Shown here: piece after piece, positions 53,124-62,187 of the stretch
Layout: each line of letters begins with the position of its first letter
Position numbering within the stretch: the first letter of the stretch is position 1
Assembly: GCF_000744815.1 (NCBI RefSeq)
Contig: NZ_JQMQ01000005.1
Coordinates: forward strand, 1,372,055 to 1,436,054
Origin: Phaeacidiphilus oryzae TH49
Lineage (GTDB): Bacteria; Actinomycetota; Actinomycetes; Streptomycetales; Streptomycetaceae
Direction of reading: 5' to 3'
Length of the DNA: 64,000 nt
Notes under the pieces: model-generated
Told to the model about the DNA's origin: nothing
Databases searched by the model: none
What the model saw: only the letters and a program-made list of their open reading frames with translations
Program-made: the position numbers and the translations under genes

Positions 53124-54326
53124 TCACACTCGTTGCACCGGCCGGGGGCCGACCGGCGCGGGCCGCCGCAGCCGGCGGCGGCCGAGCAGCAGTACGGCGA
53201 GACCGGCGGCCGCGCCGATCGCGCCGCAGGACGCCGCCCAGGGCAGCGTGGTCCGCTGAAGCAGGGCACCGACCAGCGCCGCTCCGACCGCCACCCCCGC
53301 GTTCATCAGGGTCACCAGCCAGGCGAAGGCCTCGGTGCTGGTGCCGGTCGGCGCCAGCGAGCCGACCAGTACGAACCCGGCCGCGAGCACCGGCGACAGG
53401 AACAACCCGGTGAGGAGCATGAGGGCGGCCATGAACGGCGGCGCGGGGGTCAGGCAGAGGAAGCCGTACGCCACCGCGAGCCCGGCGGTCAGCAGGATGC
53501 TGCGGCGGACCGGCGAGGCGGTCCAGCGCCCGGCCCAGGCCCCGTACGCCACCCCGCCGATCAGCGCCCCGCCGGCGTTCAGGGCCAGCAGGGTCGGTGC
53601 CCCGCCGGGCATCCGGTGCCCCTCGGCGTAGGAGACCGCGAAGACGTTCAGCACGCCCAGCGCCGTCCCCACGCCGGTCAGGCTGACCAGCAGGATCACC
53701 AGCCCGGGGCTGCGCAGCGGCCCCAGCGGGTCGGGCGCCCGCGGCGGCGACTGCCAGCGCCGGGCCGGCGGCGCGGACGCCATCGTCAGCACCCCCGCCA
53801 GTCCGAGCAGCGCCCCGACGGCCAGCGCGGCCCGCGGCGAGCCGACCGCCGCGCAGGCGGACACCACCAGCGGGGCGCCGATGAACACCAGCTCCTGGGA
53901 GGCGGAGTCCAGCGAGTACGCGGCCTCCAGCGCCTCCTCGCCGACCACGTCCGGCCAGAGCGCCCGCAGGCAGGGTTCCAGCGGCGGGCTGGAGGCGCCC
54001 GCGAGCAGCGCCCCGAGCAGCACCACCGCCGGCCGGGTCGGCGCGAGGGCGACGGCGACCAGCCCGACGCCGTGCCCCACGGCGGCGGGCAGCAGCACGG
54101 GCGACTGCCCGACCCGGTCCACCAACCGCCCGAGCAGCGGCCCGCCGAGCGCGGTGGCCAGCGCGAACAGCCCGGCGGCCAGGCCGACGAAGCCGTAGCC
54201 GGCGCCGGTCCCGCGCAGCGTCAGGGGGATCGCCACCGTCGCCATCGCCGCCGGCAGCCGTCCGACCAGGCTGCCGCCCAGCAGTCGCGGCACATGAGGA
54301 GCACGCAGCAGACCCGTACCGCTCAC
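53124..54326 (-). CDS. MFS transporter
   Basis: About 400 aa with 12 predicted helices. MFS loop between helices 2 and 3 is seen as GGPLLGRLVDRVGQSPVLL (about 62-80); TM segments include LLALNAGGALIGGVAYGAW, AALMLLTGLFLSPVLAAGFVLVG and ASCGAIGAAAGLAVLLLG. It is in the group that includes SetA/ProP-like efflux proteins of actinomycetes. GTG at 54326 chosen because the hydrophobic part follows directly; the frame is open to 54377. Divergent from the HSL esterase. Substrate unknown. Confidence 0.85.
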   Translation of the reverse strand: MSGTGLLRAPHVPRLLGGSLVGRLPAAMATVAIPLTLRGTGAGYGFVGLAAGLFALATALGGPLLGRLVDRVGQSPVLLPAAVGHGVGLVAVALAPTRPAVVLLGALLAGASSPPLEPCLRALWPDVVGEEALEAAYSLDSASQELVFIGAPLVVSACAAVGSPRAALAVGALLGLAGVLTMASAPPARRWQSPPRAPDPLGPLRSPGLVILLVSLTGVGTALGVLNVFAVSYAEGHRMPGGAPTLLALNAGGALIGGVAYGAWAGRWTASPVRRSILLTAGLAVAYGFLCLTPAPPFMAALMLLTGLFLSPVLAAGFVLVGSLAPTGTSTEAFAWLVTLMNAGVAVGAALVGALLQRTTLPWAASCGAIGAAAGLAVLLLGRRRLRRPAPVGPRPVQRV

Positions 54327-54496
54327 CGATGTCCCCCGTCCCGTCGTCCGATCCGCCCCAGGACTACCGTCAAGCACCCGGCGCAGCCAAGCGGTTTCCG
54401 CCGGAGCGGGCTCTTTCGGCCGCCGCCGGGCGGCGGGTAGCGTCCGCCGTACCCGCGCAGCCGCGGGGGAAGAGCGGAACCGAGGGAGGGCCGAGG

Positions 54497-55558
54497 ATGA
54501 CCGGTACCGGATCCGATGCGTCCAGCGGCACGCCGCAGCCGAGCGTGCGAGCCGATCCGGCAGGTCCGCCGTCCGACACGCCGCTCGGCCCCCCGCCGCC
54601 CTTCGACCCCGAGCTGGCCGCGGCGCTGACCGCGATGGAGGGCAGGGTGCCGCCGCCCGGCTTCGGCGCCGACCTGATCCCGGTGATGCGCGAGGGCGCC
54701 GCCGAGATCATGAAGGCCATCCCGGACGAGCTGCTCACCAGGAACGGCGCCTTCGCCATGGAGGAGCGCACCGTCCCCGGCCCGCCCGGCGCCCCGGACC
54801 TCACCCTGCTGATCTGCCGGCCGACCGCCGCCACCGCGCCCACCCCGGCCTTCTACAACATCCACGGCGGCGGCATGATCATCGGCACCAACCGCATCGG
54901 CATGCCCGAACTCCTGGAGCACGCCGAGGAGCTGGGCGCGGCGGTGGTCTCCGTCGAGTACCGGCTGGCGCCGGAGAACCCGCACCCGGCCCCGGTCGAG
55001 GACTGTTACGCGGGACTGGTGTGGACCGCCGAGCACGCCGGCGAGCTCGGCATCGACCCGGCCCGGCTGGTGGTCGGCGGAGCCAGCGCGGGCGGCGGGC
55101 TCTCCGCCGCGGTGGCGCTGATGGCCCGGGACCGGGGCGGCCCGGCGCTGCTCGGCCAGGTGCTGATGTGCCCGATGCTGGACGACCGCAACGACACGCC
55201 GTCGGCCCGCCAGATGGTCGGACTCGGGGTCTGGGACAGCGGCGCCAACGCGACCGGCTGGACCGCCCTCCTCGGCGACGCCCGCGGCACCGAGGGGGTC
55301 TCCCCGTACGCCGCCCCGGCGCGGGCCGTCGACCTGTCGGGGCTGCCGCCGGCGTACATCGACGTCGGCTCGGCGGAGACCTTCCGGGACGAGGACGTCG
55401 CCTACGCCACCCGCATCTGGCAGTGCGGCGGCCAGGCCGAGCTGCACGTCTGGCCGGGCGGCTTCCACGGCTTCGAGGGGATGGCCCCGGAGGCCGCCCT
55501 CTCCCGCGACGCCCGCGAGGCCCGCACCCGCTGGCTGCGCCGGTTGCTGGCAGGATGA
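54497..55558 (+). CDS. HSL-family (alpha/beta hydrolase fold 3) esterase
   Basis: 353 aa. Oxyanion motif NIHGGGMIIG, nucleophile GGASAGGGL (Ser in G-x-S-A-G-G), Asp block IDVGSAETFRDE and His block PGGFHGFEGM form the hormone-sensitive-lipase-type triad. The first 35 or so residues are Pro/Ser/Gly-rich and disordered, not a signal peptide. ATG at 54497 follows GAGGGAGGG. A short-chain acyl ester is the likely substrate. 101 bp of 15-bp repeats separate it from the lyase gene. Confidence 0.9.
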   Translation: MTGTGSDASSGTPQPSVRADPAGPPSDTPLGPPPPFDPELAAALTAMEGRVPPPGFGADLIPVMREGAAEIMKAIPDELLTRNGAFAMEERTVPGPPGAPDLTLLICRPTAATAPTPAFYNIHGGGMIIGTNRIGMPELLEHAEELGAAVVSVEYRLAPENPHPAPVEDCYAGLVWTAEHAGELGIDPARLVVGGASAGGGLSAAVALMARDRGGPALLGQVLMCPMLDDRNDTPSARQMVGLGVWDSGANATGWTALLGDARGTEGVSPYAAPARAVDLSGLPPAYIDVGSAETFRDEDVAYATRIWQCGGQAELHVWPGGFHGFEGMAPEAALSRDAREARTRWLRRLLAG

Positions 55559-55577
55559 CCGCACGCGGACGAGTGCC

Positions 55578-55637
55578 GAGTGCACGAACGCGGAGTGCAC
55601 GAAGGTCGAGTGCACGAGCGCCGAGTGAACGAGTGAG
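55578..55637. repeat. Four 15-bp tandem repeats ahead of the lyase gene
   Basis: Units at 55578, 55593, 55608 and 55623 share GAGTGCACGAACGCG and variants (the last reads GAGTGAACGAG). They end just before the ribosome site of the following gene. No hairpin is evident. Confidence 0.8.
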
Positions 55638-55658
55638 TGAGTGAACGGAGACCCACCG

Positions 55659-56525
55659 ATGCCCGAGTCCCGTGCCGCCCGGCTCCGTGCCCTGCTGGCC
55701 GAGCGGTCGGCGGTGCTCGCCCCCGGCGTCTTCGACGGCCTGTCCGCCTCGCTGACCGCCCGGGCCGGCTTCCGGGCCGCCTATATGACCGGTGCGGGGG
55801 TGGCCGCCGTCACCGGGCTGCCGGACGTGGGCCTGGCCACCCAGAGCGAGATGGTCCGCCAGCTCGGACTGGTGGCCGGGCTGCTGGACATCCCGGTGAT
55901 CGCCGACGCGGACACCGGGTTCGGCGACGCCACCCACGTCTTCCGCACCGTGCGGCTCTACGAGCAGGCGGGCGCGGCCGCGATCCAGCTGGAGGACCAG
56001 GAGTTCCCCAAGCGCTGCGGCCATCTGGACCGCAAGCGGGTGATCGGCGCCGACGCCTTCGCCCGGCGGATCGAGGCCGCGGTGGAGGCCCGCCGCGATC
56101 CGGACACGGTGATCGTGGCCCGCACCGACGCCCGCGCCACCCACGGCTTCGACGAGGCCGTCCGCCGGGTCAACCTCTACGCCGAGGCCGGCGCCGACCT
56201 GGTCTTCCTGGAGGCGCCGCAGACCGCGGACGAGGTCCGCCGCATCCCGCGGGCGGTCAAGGCGCCCGCGCTGTTCAACCTGGTGCCCGGTGGCAGGACC
56301 CCGCAGGCGGACGCCGCCGAGCTGGCCCAGGCGAAATACGCGCTGGTCATCCTGCCCGTGGTCAGCCTCGGCAGCGCGGTCGCGGCGATGTCCGCCGCGC
56401 TGGACCGGGTGGCCGGCGGAGACCTCGGCACGGACGGCCAGCCGCCGGTGCGCGAGCAGTTCCGGGCGGTGGGCCTGGACTTCTGGGAGGAGCTCCGCGA
56501 GCGCTACGAGGGCACCTCGGACTGA
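55659..56525 (+). CDS. Isocitrate lyase/PEP mutase-family lyase (methylisocitrate lyase-like)
   Basis: 288 aa. Signature blocks of the superfamily: MTGAGVAAVTGLPDVGL, the metal-binding ADADTGFGDATHVFRTV, IQLEDQEFPKRCGHLDRKRV (catalytic K-R-C-G-H loop, Cys near residue 116) and VIVARTDARATHGFDEA. Members include methylisocitrate lyase, dimethylmalate lyase and oxaloacetate decarboxylase. A propionate (prp) cluster is absent, so the substrate is open. ATG 55659 has GGAG eight bases upstream; the 3' end overlaps the convergent dehydrogenase gene by 22 bp. Confidence 0.9.
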   Translation: MPESRAARLRALLAERSAVLAPGVFDGLSASLTARAGFRAAYMTGAGVAAVTGLPDVGLATQSEMVRQLGLVAGLLDIPVIADADTGFGDATHVFRTVRLYEQAGAAAIQLEDQEFPKRCGHLDRKRVIGADAFARRIEAAVEARRDPDTVIVARTDARATHGFDEAVRRVNLYAEAGADLVFLEAPQTADEVRRIPRAVKAPALFNLVPGGRTPQADAAELAQAKYALVILPVVSLGSAVAAMSAALDRVAGGDLGTDGQPPVREQFRAVGLDFWEELRERYEGTSD

Positions 56526-57412
56526 GAGGGCACCTCAGGCTGAGCCGGCCGGGCCGTCCGAACCCCCCGGTCGGACCGCTCCTCCGGCCTCAGCAGCCCC
56601 TCCAGCACCCGATGGGCGTCGGCCAGCGCGCCGAGATCGACGTCCAGCTCGGCGGCGACCCGCCGCACCACCGCGAGGTCCTTGCCGAGGAACTCCCCTT
56701 CCGCGGCGGCGAATCCGGCCGTCGCGCCGGCCCGGGCCACCCCGGCGACCGCGCAGCTCGCCCCGCTGCCGTGCGACAGCGCGCGCAGCAGCGTGGGCTC
56801 CGGCACGCCCAGCCGTTCGCCGACCGCCGCGGCCTGGGCGAGGAGGCCGATATTGGCGGCGAAGACGGCGTTGTCGAGCAGCTTGACCCGCTGCCCGTTG
56901 CCGAGCCGGCCGACCGGCACGAGGGGATCGCCGTACGCCTCAAGGAGCGGACGGGCCCGCTCCACCGCGTCCTCCCCGCCGCCGACCATCAGGGTCAGCC
57001 GGCCCGCCTCGACGTCCCGCGGGCCGCCGCTGACACCGGTGTCGACCACGTCGATCCCGTACGGCGCGGCGCGTTCGGCGATCCGCTCGACGGTGGCCGG
57101 GCTGCAGGCGGTGTGGAGGATCAGCAGGGAGCCGGGGGCCATCGCCGGCAGCAGTCCACCGTCCAGGCAGACCTCGCGCAGCTGGGCGTCGGTCAGCACG
57201 CAGACCACCACGGCCTCCGCCGCGCCCAGATCCCGCACCTCGGCGGTGGCCGCCAGGCCCTCCGCGTCGAGTTCGCGGCGGCGCTCATCCGAGGAGGCGA
57301 GCACCGTGACCGTGTGCCCGGCGGCGGCCAGCCTCCGGATCATCGGCCGGCCCATCCGCCCCGCCCCCACGAAACCGACCGCTGCCCCCTTGGCACTGGC
57401 CCCCGCATCCAT
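56504..57412 (-). CDS. NAD(P)-dependent 3-hydroxyacid dehydrogenase (6PGDH-like fold)
   Basis: 302 aa. N-terminal Rossmann GFVGAGRMGRPMIRRLAAAG (G-x-x-G-x-M-G), substrate motif DTGVSGGPRDVEAGRL, a catalytic Lys in QRVKLLDNAVFAANIG, and a helical C-terminal half. This is the beta-hydroxyacid dehydrogenase family (3-hydroxyisobutyrate, tartronate semialdehyde reductase types). GAGGGG upstream of the ATG at 57412. Convergent with the lyase; substrate not readable. Confidence 0.9.
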   Translation of the reverse strand: MDAGASAKGAAVGFVGAGRMGRPMIRRLAAAGHTVTVLASSDERRRELDAEGLAATAEVRDLGAAEAVVVCVLTDAQLREVCLDGGLLPAMAPGSLLILHTACSPATVERIAERAAPYGIDVVDTGVSGGPRDVEAGRLTLMVGGGEDAVERARPLLEAYGDPLVPVGRLGNGQRVKLLDNAVFAANIGLLAQAAAVGERLGVPEPTLLRALSHGSGASCAVAGVARAGATAGFAAAEGEFLGKDLAVVRRVAAELDVDLGALADAHRVLEGLLRPEERSDRGVRTARPAQPEVPSQSEVPS

Positions 57413-57507
57413 CCGCGCTCTCCCCTCGGCGTCCAGCGGGCTCACCCTGACCCGCGCCTGACGGCCCGTCAAGCCCGGGTGGTGCCGCAGGTGTTGCAGG
57501 AGCGGCG

Positions 57508-57570
57508 GGTACGCCAGGTGCGCCAGGTACGCCAGGTGCGGCAGGTACGGCAGGTGCGGCAGCTACGGCG
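57508..57570. repeat. Seven 9-bp tandem repeats
   Basis: GGTACGCCA, GGTGCGCCA, GGTACGCCA, GGTGCGGCA, GGTACGGCA, GGTGCGGCA, GCTACGGCG: units alternate A/G at the fourth base. They end 7 bp before the stop of the minus-strand LmeA-like gene and fill the gap to the dehydrogenase gene. Confidence 0.9.
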
Positions 57571-57576
57571 GGCGAC

Positions 57577-58287
57577 TCAACCGCCGAGGTGGGAGGCGCC
57601 GAGGGCGACCTGGTGACCGGTGACCGTGAGCCGGACGCCGGTCGGGGTGGAGTCGGCGGCGGTGAACCCGGCGCCCTGAGGGAGGTTCACGCTCCAGGTG
57701 TAGGCGGTGTGGTCGGAACCGGGGAGGCGGACGGAGAACTCGTCGCCCTGGGCGAGGATCGTGACGTCGCCGTTCACCTCCCCGTTGTCGGCCCGGCCGG
57801 TGACGGCGGCCCTGGCGGCCTGGCCGGCGGAGCCGGGCGCCGGCGAGAAGGTCAGCTGACCGCCGCCGGACAGCCGGGAGAAGGCGTCGGAGAGGTCCTG
57901 GTAGCCGAGGGTGAGCGCACCGGTGACGACACCGGCCTCGGCACTGCGGGAGGTCAGCGACACCACCCGCACATCGCGGAGGTCCAGATGAAGCGAGGAG
58001 ACGTGGAGGTAGTCGCCGGGCTGGTCGTCCGTCGTGGTCAGGGTGAACTGAGTGGCGTCCAGCGAGACATGGCCGAAGTCGCCGGTCAGCGCCTGGGTGA
58101 GGAAGGGGAATCCCCCGACGGACACGTCGAGGTGGCCGTCGGTGGTGTCGGCGTAGCCGTACTTCTCGGCGGCCAGCTGGGTGACCTCCTTGTCGGCGTA
58201 GTACGCGGCGGCCCGGTCCGCCGCCGTGTACAGCGCGGCCAGCGCCACCACCGCGACCACCAGAACTCTGATCCGGCGACGTCCCAT
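57577..58287 (-). CDS. DUF2993 (LmeA-like) envelope lipid-binding protein
   Basis: 236 aa. The N-terminus MGRRRIRVLVVAVVALAALYTAADRAA is a membrane anchor/signal. The rest fits the DUF2993/LmeA fold: VGGFPFLTQALTGDFGHVSLDATQFTL (the conserved 'GFPFLTQ' block), HLDLRDVRV and GALTLGYQDL. LmeA binds phosphatidylinositol mannosides and lipids on the outer face of the membrane in mycobacteria. AGGGGGG precedes the ATG. It is divergent from the PAP2/DAG kinase fusion, another lipid gene. Confidence 0.88.
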   Translation of the reverse strand: MGRRRIRVLVVAVVALAALYTAADRAAAYYADKEVTQLAAEKYGYADTTDGHLDVSVGGFPFLTQALTGDFGHVSLDATQFTLTTTDDQPGDYLHVSSLHLDLRDVRVVSLTSRSAEAGVVTGALTLGYQDLSDAFSRLSGGGQLTFSPAPGSAGQAARAAVTGRADNGEVNGDVTILAQGDEFSVRLPGSDHTAYTWSVNLPQGAGFTAADSTPTGVRLTVTGHQVALGASHLGG

Positions 58288-58489
58288 GCGGTTCCCCCCT
58301 GTGTCCCTGGTATGCCCGTGCGGCGGACGAGTTGTGTGTGGCGCGATCATCCAGGAATACCGGGCGGGGCGCCAGACTCGTACGAGCGCGGGATCCGGCG
58401 GGTTTCAGCGGGCTCCAGCGGACCCTGCCGGACCCCCAGGGGCCGATCCCGGCCGGTGGATTTCCGGCGGGACGGGGAAGGGGTGCTCC

Positions 58490-60157
58490 ATGTCGCCGTT
58501 CAGTACGATCAGTTCGAAGGACCGCCGTCGCCCGCTCGACGGCTCGCTGCTGCGCGCCGCCGGGCGCCTGAGCGACTGGGACCAGCGGATATTCCTCCGG
58601 GTGGCCGTCTCCCGTGAGCGGTCCGGCGGCCATCTGCTGCGCCGGATCAGCCGGGCGGCGGACCACGGGCTGCTGTGGTGGGGCTGCGGTGCGGCGATGG
58701 CCGCTGTCCGCCGTCCGCCCCTGCGCCGGGCGGCGGTACGGGGGCTGGCCGCCCTCTCGCTGGCCTCCCCGGTGGCGAACCTGGCCGCCAAGCAGCTGAC
58801 CGGGCGTCAGCGCCCGCTCCTGGCCGTGGTCCCGCACCACCGCCATCCCCACCGGCGCCCGTGGACCAGCTCCTTCCCGTCCGGGCACGCGGCCTCGGCG
58901 GCGGCCTTCGCCACCGGCGTGGCACTGGAGTCCCCGGCGCTCGGCGCCCTCGTCGCGGTCCCGGCCGTCGCGGTCGCGTTCTCCCGGGTGTACGTGGGTG
59001 TCCACTACCCGGGCGACGTGCTGGCCGGTGCCGCGATCGGGGTGGGGGCGGCGCTGGCCACCCGGCACCGCTGGCCCCCGCCGCCCCGGCCGGGCTTCGA
59101 ACCCGCCCCGGGGCCGCAGGCCGACGCCCCGGCCTGCCCGTCGGGCGCGGGCCTGGAACTGGTGGTCAACCCGGCCGCGGGACCGGACGCGGAGATCGAG
59201 GACCCGGCGGAGACCGGCACCTGGGACTCCGGCTCCTCCCTTCCCGAGGAGCTGCGCGAGGGGCTTCCGCAGGCCCGCGTGTGGTCCGGCGGGGAGCCGG
59301 CCGAACTGATGGCGAAGGCCGCGGCCGAGGCGCAGCGCAAGGGCGGAGCGCTCGGCGTCTGCGGCGGGGACGGCACCGTCCAGCTCGGCGCGGCCGCCGC
59401 CCTGCGGCACGGCGTACCGCTGGCGGTCTTCCCCGGCGGCACCCTCAACCACTTCGCGGCGGCGCTGGGCATCGAGTCCCACGAGGAGGCGCTGGCCGCC
59501 CTGGCCGCGGGCCGGGCGGCCGCCGTCGACCTGGGCCGGATCGACCGGCCGGGCACCGGCCGCACCGACTTCTTCCTCAACACCCTCAGTCTGGGCGCCT
59601 ACCCGGAGGTGGTCCGGCTGCGGGACGAGCTACGGCACCGTCACCGCGGGCTCGGCAAGTGGCCCGCGCTGGCCGCCGCGCTGGCCGCGGTCGCCTGGCG
59701 GGCCTCGCCGGTGGAGGTGGTGCTGGACGGGCGACCGCGCCGGCTGTGGCTGCTCTTCATCGGCAACTGCCGCTACCGGCCTGCGGGTTCGGCCCCGGTG
59801 CGGCGGGGCGACGGACTGGCCGACGGCCTCCTCGACGTCCGGCTGATCTCCGCCGAGCGCCGCTTCTCCCGGGTCCGCGCGCTGACCGCCCTGCTCACCG
59901 GCGGCCTGGAGCGCAGCCCCGCGTACGAGGAGCGGGTGGCCCAGGAGCTCACCGTCAGCACGCTGACGGACGGTCAGGGCCTGGCCGTGGACGGCGAGGT
60001 GGCCGAGCCGGGCGAGCTCCTCCTCGGCAAGTCGCCGCGCAGCCTGGTGGTCTACGCCCCGAAGGCGGACCAGGCCGGAACCGTCCTCAGGACGCGGCCG
60101 CACCTCCCCTCCCCCCGCCGCGAGTCCCCGGCGCCGGTCTTCCGGCGGCCGCGTTGA
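58490..60157 (+). CDS. PAP2 phosphatase / diacylglycerol kinase-domain fusion
   Basis: 555 aa. The first domain has membrane segments and the phosphatase signatures K101-x6-R108-P (KQLTGRQRP), PSGH at 130-133 and SRVYVGVHYPGDV. After a Pro-rich joint near 200-210, a DAG-kinase catalytic domain shows CGGDGTVQLG (about 285), FPGGTLNHFA and a C-terminal DGLLDVRLI-like block. Such bifunctional proteins act on membrane lipid phosphates, perhaps recycling or making phosphatidate. ATG with GGGGAAGGGG upstream. Confidence 0.92.
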   Translation: MSPFSTISSKDRRRPLDGSLLRAAGRLSDWDQRIFLRVAVSRERSGGHLLRRISRAADHGLLWWGCGAAMAAVRRPPLRRAAVRGLAALSLASPVANLAAKQLTGRQRPLLAVVPHHRHPHRRPWTSSFPSGHAASAAAFATGVALESPALGALVAVPAVAVAFSRVYVGVHYPGDVLAGAAIGVGAALATRHRWPPPPRPGFEPAPGPQADAPACPSGAGLELVVNPAAGPDAEIEDPAETGTWDSGSSLPEELREGLPQARVWSGGEPAELMAKAAAEAQRKGGALGVCGGDGTVQLGAAAALRHGVPLAVFPGGTLNHFAAALGIESHEEALAALAAGRAAAVDLGRIDRPGTGRTDFFLNTLSLGAYPEVVRLRDELRHRHRGLGKWPALAAALAAVAWRASPVEVVLDGRPRRLWLLFIGNCRYRPAGSAPVRRGDGLADGLLDVRLISAERRFSRVRALTALLTGGLERSPAYEERVAQELTVSTLTDGQGLAVDGEVAEPGELLLGKSPRSLVVYAPKADQAGTVLRTRPHLPSPRRESPAPVFRRPR

Positions 60158-60164
60158 GCAACTG

Positions 60165-60182
60165 ACTGATGGGACGATCAGT
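60165..60182. promoter_or_regulatory. Candidate operator of the XRE-TetR regulator
   Basis: ACTGATGGGACGATCAGT is a perfect inverted repeat (6-bp arms, 6-bp centre) between the lipid-gene stop and the regulator start. Its size and placement fit a TetR-type operator for autoregulation. Confidence 0.5.
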
Positions 60183-60211
60183 GACTCAATCTCCCTGATC
60201 AACGGTTGTTT

Positions 60212-60252
60212 CACTAGCCCGGCGTTGAGATTTTCTCAACGCCGGGCTAGTG
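60212..60252. repeat. 41-bp palindrome covering the regulator start codon
   Basis: Arms of 19 bp (CACTAGCCCGGCGTTGAGA and its exact complement) flank a TTT centre. The last three bases of the right arm are the GTG start at 60250, so a transcript would fold with the start codon in the stem base. It could act as terminator, operator or translational switch. Confidence 0.85.
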
Positions 60253-61107
60253 TCCTTCGGCGTGGAAGCCAACGACTCGACCGACGACACCCCGGCCCGG
60301 GTGCGGCGGATCATCGATGCCGCGGGCGTCAGCCAGCGCGAGTTCGCCCGCCGCATCGTGATGGACCCGTCCAAGCTCTCCCGCTCGCTGAGCGGCACCC
60401 GCCGGTTCACCGCCGCCGAGCTGGCCCGGATCGCCGACGAGGGCCGGGTCGAGGCGGGCTGGCTGCTGGGCGCGGCGGAGCCGCCGCCGGCCGCCGACCC
60501 GGCCCCGGTGGAGGGCGGCCGGCCGCTGCAGATCGTCCGGGAGACGGTCCGGCTGATCGCCGAGCGCGGCTTCCACGCGGTACGGGTCTCCGACATCGCC
60601 CGCGCCTGCTCCACCAGCACCGCCCTGATCCACTACCACTTCCCCGGCCGCGCCGAACTGCTGGAGGCGGCGGTCCGCTGGTGCATGGACGAGGACACCG
60701 CCCGCCGCGCGGCCCGGCTCGCCGGAGCCGGTCCCGGCGACGCCGCCGAGGAGCTGCGCCAGCTGATCGAGCTGCAGACCCCGCGTACCGCGCAGCAGCG
60801 CCGGCAGTGGGCGGTCTGGCTGGACCTGTGGGCCGAGGCGGCCCGCTCCACCGGCGTGGGCAGACTGCACGCCGAGTACTACCGGCAGTGGCGGGAGACC
60901 GTGGCCGACGTCATCCGGCGCGGGGTGGCCCAGGGCGTCTTCCGGCCGGACACCGACCCGCAGGCGGCGGCGCTCACCCTCACCGCGCTGATCGACGGGC
61001 TCGCCACCCAGGTCCTGGCCGCCGCCCCGGACGGCGAGCCGGGCACCGACGCGGACGCCATGCACCGGGCGCTACTCGCCCACGTCCGCGACACCCTCGC
61101 GGTCTGA
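60250..61107 (+). CDS. XRE-HTH plus TetR fusion regulator of the carnitine operon
   Basis: About 285 aa with two DNA-binding domains. Residues about 15-70 are a lambda-repressor (XRE) HTH: AGVSQREFARRIVMDPSKLSR. Residues about 97-140 are a TetR HTH: IVRETVRLIAERGFHAVRVS then RACSTSTALIHYHFPGRAEL. The C-terminal part (145-285) is a BetI-like TetR effector domain. Start GTG 60250 sits in a palindrome; GTG 60262 is an alternative. 54 bp upstream of the carnitine genes in the same direction, so it likely represses them until a carnitine-pathway ligand binds. Confidence 0.85.
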   Translation: MSFGVEANDSTDDTPARVRRIIDAAGVSQREFARRIVMDPSKLSRSLSGTRRFTAAELARIADEGRVEAGWLLGAAEPPPAADPAPVEGGRPLQIVRETVRLIAERGFHAVRVSDIARACSTSTALIHYHFPGRAELLEAAVRWCMDEDTARRAARLAGAGPGDAAEELRQLIELQTPRTAQQRRQWAVWLDLWAEAARSTGVGRLHAEYYRQWRETVADVIRRGVAQGVFRPDTDPQAAALTLTALIDGLATQVLAAAPDGEPGTDADAMHRALLAHVRDTLAV

Positions 61108-61161
61108 GCCCGGCCCGCAGCACAGCACAGCACCGCACCCGACCCTCAGGAGGCATCCGCC

Positions 61162-62070
61162 ATGACCACCGAGATGAACCGGAACGTCATCATCACCTGC
61201 GCCCTCACCGGCGCCGGCGACACCGTCCGGAAGAGCCCCCACGTACCGGTCACCCCCGAGGAGATCGCCCGCAACGCCGTCGAGGCGGCCGAGGCGGGGG
61301 CCGCCGTCGTCCACATCCACGTCCGCGACCCCGAGACCGGGGACCCGGCCCGCGACCCGGCGCTCTACCGCGAGGTGGTCGAGCGGATCAGGGAGACCGG
61401 CACCGACGTCGTCATCAACCTCACCGCCGGAATGGGCGGCGACCTGCCCGTCGACCCGGACGAACCGCTGCGGGGCCTCGGCACCCTCCCCGGGACCGAC
61501 CTGGTCGGCGGCCTCCAGCGGCTGCCGCACGTGGACGAACTGCTGCCGGACCTCTGCACCCTGGACTGCGGCTCCCTCAACTTCGGCGACGGCTCCAACC
61601 TCTACGTGTCCACCCCGGACATGCTGCGCACCGGCGCCCGGCGGATCCAGGAGCTGGGCGTGCGGCCGGAGTTGGAGATCTTCGACACCGGGCAGCTGTG
61701 GTTCGCCAAGCAGCTGCTCGCCGAGGGCCTGCTGGACGATCCGACGGTCTTCCAGCTCTGCATGGGCGTCCCCTGGGGCGCCCCGGCCGACCCCGGAGTG
61801 CTCCAGTCCATGGTCAACCTCCTCCCCGAGGGCGCCGAATGGGCCAGCTTCGCGCTGGGCCGGATGCAGATGCCGTGGGTCGCGCAGTCCATCCTCCTCG
61901 GCGGCAACGTCCGGGTCGGCCTGGAGGACAACCTCTACCTCGGCAAGGGCGACAAGGCCACCAACGCCCGGCTGGTGGAGCGGGCGGTGACCATCACCGA
62001 GGCTCTGGGAGCCAAGGTCGCCACCCCGGACGAGGCGCGGCAGCGCCTCGGCCTCAAGCCCCGCGGCTGA
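61162..62070 (+). CDS. cdhC: BKACE-family beta-keto acid cleavage enzyme (dehydrocarnitine cleavage)
   Basis: 302 aa, DUF849 fold. Zinc ligands lie in VVHIHVRDP (H51, H53), followed by the [13 protein letters not shown] and [11 protein letters not shown] blocks and [15 protein letters not shown] near the C-terminus. In carnitine degradation it condenses dehydrocarnitine with acetyl-CoA, giving acetoacetate and betainyl-CoA. The order BKACE, dehydrogenase, thioesterase is that of Pseudomonas cdhCAB, so the symbol is by context as well as family. AGGAGG precedes the ATG. Confidence 0.88.
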   Translation: MTTEMNRNVIITCALTGAGDTVRKSPHVPVTPEEIARNAVEAAEAGAAVVHIHVRDPETGDPARDPALYREVVERIRETGTDVVINLTAGMGGDLPVDPDEPLRGLGTLPGTDLVGGLQRLPHVDELLPDLCTLDCGSLNFGDGSNLYVSTPDMLRTGARRIQELGVRPELEIFDTGQLWFAKQLLAEGLLDDPTVFQLCMGVPWGAPADPGVLQSMVNLLPEGAEWASFALGRMQMPWVAQSILLGGNVRVGLEDNLYLGKGDKATNARLVERAVTITEALGAKVATPDEARQRLGLKPRG

Positions 62071-62077
62071 CCCGGCC

Positions 62078-62145
62078 GGCCGACACCGGCGACCGGCCGA
62101 TACCGGCGACCGGCCGACACGGGCGACCGGCCGACACCGGCGACC
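62078..62145. repeat. Four 17-bp tandem repeats between cdhC and cdhA
   Basis: Units of GGCCGACACCGGCGACC at 62078, 62095, 62112 and 62129 (second has a T for C, third a G for C). They fill most of the 117-bp gap. Confidence 0.9.
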
Positions 62146-62187
62146 GCACCGGGCGCCCCCCAGCGACCACAGAGAGGCACCACCCTC

